DNA from: Candidatus Poribacteria bacterium
Lineage (GTDB): Bacteria > Poribacteria > WGA-4E > WGA-3G
Reading direction: 5' to 3'
DNA length: 9,484 bases
Assembly: GCA_009845505.1 (NCBI GenBank)
Contig: VXZL01000289.1
Span: forward strand, 1 to 9,484
Part shown: piece after piece, positions 1 to 4,735 of the stretch
Layout of the letters: every line of letters begins with the position of its first letter
Position numbering within the stretch: position 1 is the first letter of the stretch
Made by a program: the position numbers and the translations under genes
The notes under the pieces: generated by a model
Database searches by the model: none
Told to the model about the DNA's origin: nothing
What the model saw: the letters and a program-made list of their open reading frames with translations, nothing else

Positions 1-1059
1 ATCAAGAAGCAAGCCTAAGAGAAGATTGTCCGTATAACCTAACCTGTCCATCAAATTTTTAGGAGAAGTAAGGTCAGAAAGACTAAACAAGTCATTGAAA
101 TAGTTCTGGTTTCCTCTTTCACTTAGACTACGAAAAACGCGTTTAAGTAACACTTCCTCGCAAAACTCGCGCGATCTCCCACGTTCTACAACTCCTGCAA
201 TGATAGGACGAGGTTCTCTATTTAGTGCCACAGCAATCAATTTTCTATAGAGAAATGCAATCCATGACAACGGTTCAAAAAACCGACGATCTGCCCACTC
301 ATCGGACCTCCCCTCAGCCATAGCTGGATAAATATCAAGCCGGGCTTCTTTAAGAAAATCCTCTTTCAACTGATCTGCTTGTTCTTTATCATCTGAATAG
401 TGTTTTAGAAATAGGTCAATGTCTGCTTCGGTGAAGGGTGTATGACCTGCGTAAGCGTCCATCAAATAAACCAATGGTCCGTGAAACAGCAGGACTCTTA
501 GACTCTGATTGCGATTCAGTACTGAAAGTCCACTCAGTAATTCAGCAGTAATGCGAACGATATCGGGAAAATCTCTTCGCTCCTTACTACCGCCTTCAAA
601 GTCTCCGAAGATTACCGGGTAATAGCCAAAATTTTCCCGCTCGGTCATGTTCCTGTTACCTACATGTACCTCATAAGATCCGACCCGCAATAGGAGCGGC
701 ACTTGGGATAATTGTGTCTGACCGATTCCTCCGTCAATAAAACTAACTAATTCATCTTTAAAATCTCCCCAAGACGCATCCTTGACTGAGTAAGCCTGAA
801 GAATGGAACTATCGCGCATTCCTTTATTAGTCGCGTCTATAGCTCGACGTCGACGTAAATGACGTATAAAACGCGCTGTATTACGGAAATAATTATCCCG
901 CAGATTCTCAGCTATCAACAGTGTTTTCATCATTAACTGAGGCTGGCGACGGAGGTCTTCTTGTACATCATTCTCGGTTAATCGCTCATTTACTTCCGAC
1001 CTATCCGCTTGTGTTCCGTTATCAGGCGAAACTGTACCAATAGAAGATTCTGTACTCAT
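1..1059 (-). CDS. NurA-like nuclease-domain protein, C-terminus cut by window edge
   Basis: An open frame of 353 codons runs from ATG at 1059 to the left edge without a stop, so the C-terminus is missing. The sequence resembles the NurA family, 5'-to-3' nucleases that usually work with the HerA ATPase in DNA end resection. I see an N-terminal region of about 100 residues, then FIDGGIGQ (D109-G110-G111), which fits the first metal-binding Asp motif of NurA. The second motif, often Asp-Gly, appears as LLFHGPLVYLMD with H193 where Asp might be expected. A late block IIAGVVERGRSREF (E292 region) resembles the family's C-terminal conserved segment. A weak Shine-Dalgarno (AAGGG) lies about 7 bases before the ATG. 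It starts 10 bases after the stop of the broken DUF6884 reading frame, suggesting one transcript. The family call comes from motif recall only; catalytic activity is uncertain. Confidence 0.6.
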   Translation of the reverse strand, partial: MSTESSIGTVSPDNGTQADRSEVNERLTENDVQEDLRRQPQLMMKTLLIAENLRDNYFRNTARFIRHLRRRRAIDATNKGMRDSSILQAYSVKDASWGDFKDELVSFIDGGIGQTQLSQVPLLLRVGSYEVHVGNRNMTERENFGYYPVIFGDFEGGSKERRDFPDIVRITAELLSGLSVLNRNQSLRVLLFHGPLVYLMDAYAGHTPFTEADIDLFLKHYSDDKEQADQLKEDFLKEARLDIYPAMAEGRSDEWADRRFFEPLSWIAFLYRKLIAVALNREPRPIIAGVVERGRSREFCEEVLLKRVFRSLSERGNQNYFNDLFSLSDLTSPKNLMDRLGYTDNLLLGLLLD

Positions 1060-1069
1060 CACTAAACCC

Positions 1070-1494
1070 TTATTCTTTTCGATAGATATCTATTCCAAGC
1101 TGTTGCAAGACTCTTCTGGCTTCATTTGTGTGAAAAGTGCCCACAGCTAAACCTGTCAACTGACTCACCAACCACTGGAGAGGACGCTATGATCACAGTT
1201 AGGAATTCGTTCATCATCCGAAATCAATCCAAATCTTGCTGATAAAATATACACATTAAGTGATTGTTTCTCAGATGGGTGAACTCGTAGGAACTTATTT
1301 ATCACCCGATACGCTGGTCCATCATAACGTTCTAAGGCGGGCAGTAAACCCTGGGCAGGATGTTTCTTCCGAGAACACGAAAGAATCAACAATCGTGGGT
1401 TTGAAGATCTTTGTCTCGACATTACGTTTACCAACGTAAGTTCAGCATAGGGTAGAGAATCAACCATGAGGAATGCCACAGGTGCATTAGACAT
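1070..1494 (-). pseudogene. DUF6884-family gene broken by internal deletion and frame change
   Basis: The frame from ATG 1494 encodes 109 residues and stops at 1165. Its core matches the N-terminal half of DUF6884/YaaA-like proteins: LLILSCSRKK (35-44), ALERYDGPAYRV (53-64) and YILSARFGLI (82-91), then IPNCDH, where family members normally continue for many more residues. Instead the frame ends in VLSSGW. From 1186 down to 1073 another frame encodes 38 residues containing QWLVSQLTGLAVG, NEARRVLQQLGIDIYRKE and then TAA at 1070-1072. That looks like a genuine family C-terminus joined after loss of the middle. A single base slip would not explain the missing central region. ATG at 1422 (MSRQRSSNPRLL) is a likelier original start than 1494, since it sits just before the conserved core; neither start has a clear Shine-Dalgarno. 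The NurA-like gene follows 10 bases after the final TAA. The function of the intact family is not firmly known. Confidence 0.6.
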
Positions 1495-1548
1495 TGATTC
1501 CGTATGTGCTAAAGTTAAACCTACGTTTGCTTAGATCACAGGATTAAA

Positions 1549-1776
1549 CTATTTCGTTTCCTTTTTCTTAGGCGTTACAACCGCTGCTTTATGTTCATGC
1601 AAGACAACATTTGATTCGCGTGTTACGGCATTATTTTTCTTTACGCCTTGCACATTTTCAGAGACTCCCGCCTTACCAGCCTCATAGCCTTCTTCATAGG
1701 CGTGCTTTCTGGCTGCTTCAACCGCTGCTTGAATATGCTTCTCTTTCCATCTGGCATACCAATCTGAAAGTAACAT
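1549..1776 (-). CDS. Small hypothetical protein with EGYxAG motif, soluble paralogue
   Basis: This 75-residue protein is not a recognised family. An amphipathic, probably helical, N-terminal part (DWYARWKEKHIQAAVEAARK, residues 5-24) leads into AYEEGYEAGK (26-35), followed by a low-complexity Lys-rich tail ending KKKETK. No membrane segment or signal peptide is visible. Residues 5-36 match the end of the protein encoded just upstream (DWRKKRFQKAV, then VEAARSEAYAEGYAAG), so the two are paralogues and this one lacks the two membrane helices. ATG at 1776 has an upstream AGGAGG about 13 bases away, a long spacing, and that AGGAGG directly follows the previous gene's stop (TAAACAGGAGG). Translational coupling is therefore likely. 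A possible role as a soluble partner of the membrane paralogue is inference. Confidence 0.55.
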   Translation of the reverse strand: MLLSDWYARWKEKHIQAAVEAARKHAYEEGYEAGKAGVSENVQGVKKNNAVTRESNVVLHEHKAAVVTPKKKETK

Positions 1777-1797
1777 GATACTGCTATTGCCTCCTGT

Positions 1798-2175
1798 TTA
1801 GTTGTCCTCAGAGTCTTTGTCTCGCTGGCCCGCTGCGTAACCTTCTGCGTAAGCCTCCGATCTCGCTGCCTCAACAGCGGATGCGACCGCCTTCTGGAAA
1901 CGCTTTTTTCTCCAATCTATGTATAAACCCGAAAAGAATACAATCAAGTCAATACCCCCTATCAATGTAGCTACAAATGCTCCCGCGACAGGGATAAATC
2001 TCGAAATATCCATCAAGACATCTTGAACAGATGGGTGTCCGCGCCATCCTTGCCCTATCTCATACCTTATAGCTATTAGGCTATAGATGAAAAAAAAGAC
2101 AGAAACCAGGAAAAGCACAATACCTGTTTTACTGTTTACCCATAGATCAAGCCAGAAACCCTTTTCTTTTTTCAA
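1798..2175 (-). CDS. Small two-helix membrane protein with EGYxAG cytosolic tail
   Basis: This 125-residue protein is not a recognised family. Two hydrophobic segments are visible, about residues 17-37 (IVLFLVSVFFFIYSLIA) and 61-84 (IPVAGAFVATLIGG, then IDLIVFFSGLY), separated by a polar loop (RYEIGQGWRGHPSVQDV). A charged tail follows (DWRKKRFQKAV, 88-98) with VEAARSEAYAEGYAAGQ (101-117), the motif shared with the next gene. The basic residues after helix 2 suggest that the tail is cytoplasmic. The start is TTG at 2175, chosen because GGGAGGG (2180-2186) sits at good spacing and the frame has no better start. A plausible sigma-70 promoter lies just upstream. The downstream paralogue begins 21 bases after its stop, so the two genes probably form a two-gene operon. 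Confidence 0.6.
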   Translation of the reverse strand: MKKEKGFWLDLWVNSKTGIVLFLVSVFFFIYSLIAIRYEIGQGWRGHPSVQDVLMDISRFIPVAGAFVATLIGGIDLIVFFSGLYIDWRKKRFQKAVASAVEAARSEAYAEGYAAGQRDKDSEDN

Positions 2176-2179
2176 AAAA

Positions 2180-2186
2180 CCCTCCC
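2180..2186 (-). promoter_or_regulatory. Ribosome binding site supporting a TTG start
   Basis: Read on the minus strand this is GGGAGGG, four bases before the TTG codon at 2175. It is the best Shine-Dalgarno in this part of the window and is the reason to accept the TTG start of the two-helix membrane protein. Confidence 0.6.
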
Positions 2187-2200
2187 AAAAGGTCTACTAA

Positions 2201-2230
2201 AAAATACCACATTCAACCCCTACGCGTCAA
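2201..2230 (-). promoter_or_regulatory. Candidate sigma-70 promoter for the small-protein pair
   Basis: On the minus strand, TTGACG (2230-2225) is followed after 18 bases by TATTTT (2206-2201); a 17-base spacing to GTATTT is also possible. Transcription would begin near 2194, giving a leader of about 19 bases that contains the GGGAGGG ribosome binding site. Position and match are reasonable for a vegetative promoter, but this is pattern matching only. Confidence 0.4.
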
Positions 2231-2312
2231 GTCAAATTTAAGCTTTATCAGGGGCGTTTAGTTTAAGGGATAAATTTACTATGGAGATACCTGGACAAAC
2301 ACAGATATTTGG

Positions 2313-2339
2313 GTAGCACAACCTAACAGTTTATGCTAC
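2313..2339. repeat. Short inverted repeat GTAGCA/TGCTAC in intergenic region
   Basis: GTAGCA (2313-2318) and TGCTAC (2334-2339) form a 6-bp inverted repeat around a 15-base spacer. It lies 21 bases from the GGCGAGG hairpin, and both probably belong to the dispersed intergenic repeat content of this genome. No promoter or gene is visible inside it. Confidence 0.35.
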
Positions 2340-2360
2340 AGCGTATTTTAGGACAAAGGC

Positions 2361-2382
2361 GGCGAGGTTAGGAAACCTCGCC
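2361..2382. repeat. Perfect 9-bp hairpin GGCGAGGTT/AACCTCGCC
   Basis: GGCGAGGTT (2361-2369) and AACCTCGCC (2374-2382) form a perfect GC-rich stem with a four-base AGGA loop. It lies 44 bases beyond the stop of the 247-residue gene. The minus-strand sequence after the stem is GCCTTTGTCC, without a real U tract, so a classical intrinsic terminator is doubtful. It could be a dispersed repeat, a transcript-end stabiliser or a weak terminator. I recall similar hairpins scattered in Poribacteria contigs but cannot check that here. Confidence 0.55.
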
Positions 2383-2426
2383 TACCAGGGGAGAAAGCGT
2401 CTATTTGTTTTTAGGTTTTACTACAG

Positions 2427-3170
2427 TTATTGGTTCTGGATGATCTCAAGTAACTGTTGGGGGTCTTGTTTGACTTGCGCAAAGACGTGAAAACCGTCTC
2501 GACAGGCAGCTTCACACAAACGTCTCACGACGACTCCCTTTATTGACCAATTCGTGGCACGGATGGCTTTTGCTAAATTTCGTCCTGTCTCAATAACGTG
2601 GACATTGGACAAACTCTCATTAACGACATGCCTGTGGCTCGGGGCAAGTAGGAAAACCAGAGGTGTTGACCGTTGCATCTCAAAAACACGTTGTAGGGAT
2701 ATAATGTCTTCTTGCCGCAAGAGCGAGAAAACGAGGTCGTAGCGATCAATTAAAGTCGCTATCGCTTCAGGAACACCCGTCTCGCCTAACTTCAAAACCT
2801 TAGTGTCATGAAGCGGTGCTATATCAAAAGGAACGATTGTATCCTTCTCACCAACAGGAGTTTTTCTTCCGTCAACGCGACACGCATACCACGGAAAATA
2901 AAGGTCGAGCGTCGTTTCGCCATAACCTTCATGTTCCCGAATGTGTCTCAATCCCTCACGCAATTGCGTATGCATGGGACCGGTGAACATCTCTCCAGCG
3001 GGTGCGGTGTAGTCTCTATCTTCGTGGTACCACCCCTCGGCATTGTAACCGCACAACTCTTTTATTTTTGCATTAAGGCGTTCAGGTGAAACGGTATCCT
3101 CACGCTGAAGAGGGGTATCGGGTTTATATTTTTGTCCGGTTGTATAAGGACTTAAAATCAATATTTTCAT
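2427..3170 (-). CDS. Divergent DUF6884/YaaA-like hypothetical protein
   Basis: This complete protein has 247 residues and no signal peptide or membrane helix. The opening MKILILSPYTTGQKYKPDTP occupies the place of the LSCSxxK opening of DUF6884/YaaA-like proteins, but the Cys is replaced (LSPYT). The block APAGEMFTGPMHTQLREGL (56-74) resembles the family's AAEMYTG-like segment. TTLDLYFPWYACRVDG (86-101) and DTIVPFDIAPL (110-120) occupy the place of the usual YIISAxxGLL and IxPYD blocks. The C-terminal half (about 136-247) alternates strands and helices, with LVFSLLRQED (146-155) and LVFLLAPSHRH (171-181). The start is ATG at 3170; no Shine-Dalgarno is visible. It lies between secF and the accessory genes with repeat-bearing gaps on both sides, so it is probably transcribed alone. 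Family membership is a moderate-confidence motif judgement and the biochemical role is unknown. Confidence 0.55.
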   Translation of the reverse strand: MKILILSPYTTGQKYKPDTPLQREDTVSPERLNAKIKELCGYNAEGWYHEDRDYTAPAGEMFTGPMHTQLREGLRHIREHEGYGETTLDLYFPWYACRVDGRKTPVGEKDTIVPFDIAPLHDTKVLKLGETGVPEAIATLIDRYDLVFSLLRQEDIISLQRVFEMQRSTPLVFLLAPSHRHVVNESLSNVHVIETGRNLAKAIRATNWSIKGVVVRRLCEAACRDGFHVFAQVKQDPQQLLEIIQNQ

Positions 3171-3180
3171 GTGTGGATAG

Positions 3181-3211
3181 TTTTCGGCTGTTGGCTATCG
3201 GCTGTCGGTAA
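3181..3211. repeat. Dispersed CGGCTG-type repeat copy
   Basis: The stretch holds CGGCTGTTGGCTATCGGCTG followed by TCGGTAAG, three near-copies of a GGCT(G/A)T unit. It resembles the repeats next to the secF and secD stops and in the secD leader. It sits just upstream of the 247-residue gene, in place of any obvious ribosome binding site. Confidence 0.45.
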
Positions 3212-3231
3212 GATGACCTTCGGTTTTCAGC

Positions 3232-3329
3232 AAAGTTTGCAAGTGGTCTAAAGTTGCGAAGTCCGTAAAGTTGGGCATGACGACACAGCAACTTTCAAAC
3301 TTTAGCTACACTTTGAACTTGCAAACTTT
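3232..3329. repeat. 98-bp inverted-repeat region with perfect 13-bp ends
   Basis: AAAGTTTGCAAGT (3232-3244) and its exact reverse complement ACTTGCAAACTTT (3317-3329) bound a 98-bp segment. Inside are further matches: CTAAAGTTG near 3249 against CAACTTT and ACTTTAG near 3290-3304, and AAAGTTG (3267-3273) against CAACTTT (3289-3296). The segment could fold into a long imperfect hairpin in the transcript leaving secF. It starts two bases beyond the repeat at the secF stop. It has no coding capacity and may be a small non-autonomous element, a repeat module or a transcript-end structure. Confidence 0.5.
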
Positions 3330-3330
3330 T

Positions 3331-3349
3331 GACGGCTGACAGCCATTAA
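3331..3349. repeat. 19-bp repeat copy overlapping the secF stop
   Basis: GACGGCTGACAGCCATTAA at this site is identical to 4717-4735. It contains the near-palindrome GGCTG-A-CAGCC. Read in the gene direction it begins T-TAA-TGGCTG, so the secF stop codon (3346-3348) is part of the repeat. Confidence 0.7.
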
Positions 3350-4506
3350 GCCGGTTGCTGTCCGCGATTCCAGAGATACACAATAGGACTCGCGATGAAG
3401 ACTGAGGAGTAGGTCCCGACCAATACACCAACGATAAGTGCCAAGGCGAACGTGTTAATCTCTTCCCCTGCAGTGGTGATGATAAAAATAACCAGAACAA
3501 CAAAGAGGGTTGTCAAAGAGGTAATAACCGTCCGGCTGAGCGACTGGTTGATGCTTCGGTTCAGCACGGTCGTATAATCGGTGCCCCGTAAAGTTTGCGA
3601 GTTTTCCCGAATCCGGTCAAACACAACAATCGTGTCATTGAGTGAATACCCGATAATCGTCAGGAACGCTGCCACTGTCGGTAGATTAATCTCTTTCGAT
3701 AGCACAGCAAAAATCCCCAAGGTAATCAGGACATCGTGGACGAGGGCGGCAATTGCCCCGATAGCAAAACGGAATTCAAACCGCCAAGAGATGTAAGCCA
3801 ACAAAATAACGATCGACCAGAGTACAGACCAGAGGGCTGCCCACTTAAGGTCGCGCCCGACACTGGGAAGGACTTCCGAGACATTGACACCTCCAACAAG
3901 TGCTTGCCAATCGTTTCCGCCTTCGAGCAAGGCATCTGTGAGGATTCTGCCGACACTCGCTTGGATTTGGATATGTGCGTTCTCGCTCAAATCAATTCCG
4001 AACGGGTTCGCAAAGGTTAACTGGACGGCGTTGCTGTCGGCAACAGTGTCGAGTGCCGTAATCTCATTGCGTTGTCGCAGATTGCCATCAATGAGCTCAA
4101 CAGTTTCACCAACTTCTAATAGATGCAATTTTTCAACAGTACTGCTCACCTGCAGACGCATGGCAGTTGCATCGCCCGGATCCGCCATAATCGGAATATC
4201 AATCAACTGCTGCTGAAATTCCGGACGGTGTCCCATAGAGATAGACGCTTCATTTCTGCTTTCATCTATCTGTATCGTGGCACGTTCATAACCAATTTCA
4301 GCAAGTTTGGATTGCAATTCCGCCTCCGAGACCACTCTGTTGAACTTGGCTTGGATTTTAACGCCCCCACGAAAGTCAATCCCAAAGTTCGGTCCTTGAT
4401 GGATTGCGAGAAAGACTATGCCGATAACGATGACCACGGCTGATAATATAAATCCAGTGCGATATTTGCTAATAAAATCGAAGTTTGTATTTCTGAGTAA
4501 TTCCAA
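3346..4506 (-). CDS. secF: Protein-export membrane protein SecF
   Basis: SecF, with SecD, forms the proton-driven motor that helps pull proteins through SecYEG into the periplasm. The 386-residue product opens with NTNFDFISKYRTGF, a typical SecF N-terminus, then membrane helix 1 (about 18-36) and FGIDFRGG (41-48). A periplasmic domain follows to about residue 220, and then five helices (about 224-241, 246-268, 272-296, 323-343, 351-377). The signature GYSLNDTIVVFDRIREN (286-302, with D291) and NRSINQSLSRTVITSLTT (316-333, with R325) are intact. It is somewhat longer than the usual 300-320 residues, in the periplasmic part. The start is TTG at 4506: an in-frame stop lies 24 bases upstream and no ATG precedes the conserved N-terminus. 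No Shine-Dalgarno is clear. A 225-base repeat-filled gap separates it from secD, so coupling to secD translation is unlikely. Confidence 0.96.
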   Translation of the reverse strand: MELLRNTNFDFISKYRTGFILSAVVIVIGIVFLAIHQGPNFGIDFRGGVKIQAKFNRVVSEAELQSKLAEIGYERATIQIDESRNEASISMGHRPEFQQQLIDIPIMADPGDATAMRLQVSSTVEKLHLLEVGETVELIDGNLRQRNEITALDTVADSNAVQLTFANPFGIDLSENAHIQIQASVGRILTDALLEGGNDWQALVGGVNVSEVLPSVGRDLKWAALWSVLWSIVILLAYISWRFEFRFAIGAIAALVHDVLITLGIFAVLSKEINLPTVAAFLTIIGYSLNDTIVVFDRIRENSQTLRGTDYTTVLNRSINQSLSRTVITSLTTLFVVLVIFIITTAGEEINTFALALIVGVLVGTYSSVFIASPIVYLWNRGQQPA

Positions 4507-4512
4507 AGTTTC

Positions 4513-4536
4513 AATAGTTATCGGTTAATAGTTATC
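4513..4536. repeat. Direct repeat AATAGTTATC x2 before secF
   Basis: AATAGTTATC occurs at 4513-4522 and 4527-4536, separated by four bases. It sits directly upstream of the secF start, where a ribosome binding site would be expected, and appears to be part of the repeat cluster filling the secD to secF spacer. Confidence 0.4.
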
Positions 4537-4599
4537 AGCAGACTGACCTCTATCCTTTCGACAACCACTCCTCCACTGTAGTAAAATCTATATTAGCAA

Positions 4600-4653
4600 T
4601 CAGCGGTCAGGACGGATTTTACGAGTGCCTCGTAAAATCCTTTCAGCGGTCAG
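4600..4653. repeat. Perfect hairpin between 11-bp direct repeats
   Basis: TCAGCGGTCAG occurs at 4600-4610 and again at 4643-4653. Between them lies GGATTTTACGA (4614-4624), loop GTGCC (4625-4629) and TCGTAAAATCC (4630-4640), a perfect 11-bp stem. No U tract follows on the minus strand, so this does not look like an intrinsic terminator for secD. The arrangement suggests either a tiny hairpin element that duplicated its target or a composite dispersed repeat. A third TCAGCGGTCAG lies at 6740-6750 without the hairpin. Confidence 0.6.
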
Positions 4654-4699
4654 TCCCTCGCGTATAGCAGCAAAAATGTTCATAAATACCACATGCCCG

Positions 4700-4735
4700 A
4701 CTGACTGCTGACTGCCGACGGCTGACAGCCATTAA
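4700..4735. repeat. CTGACTG/GGCTGACAGCC repeat cluster overlapping the secD stop
   Basis: A run of related units (CTGACTGCTGACTGCCGACG) leads into GACGGCTGACAGCCATTAA (4717-4735), which is identical to 3331-3349 at the secF end. The secD stop codon (TAA, 4732-4734) sits at the same offset inside the repeat as the secF stop does in its copy. Confidence 0.7.

Noticed and set aside
1082..1093. 12-base palindrome ATAGATATCTAT
   Set aside because: It is part of the readable C-terminal remnant (GIDIYR) of the DUF6884 gene, so coding sequence explains it.
1641..1874. 77-residue minus-strand frame rich in Arg and Lys
   Set aside because: It lies in another frame across the two small paralogous genes, which have ribosome binding sites and a shared motif.
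2554..3089. Two plus-strand frames of 62 and 93 residues
   Set aside because: They lie inside the 247-residue minus-strand gene, have no recognisable domains and are best explained as its opposite-strand shadow.
4614..4640. Intrinsic terminator between secD and secF
   Set aside because: The 11-bp stem is perfect, but no U tract follows on the minus strand and direct repeats flank it, so a repeat element fits better.
3181..4735. CRISPR array, suggested by repeated GGCTGACAGCC-like units
   Set aside because: Units are irregularly spaced, in variable forms, with no constant repeat/spacer length and no cas genes in the window.
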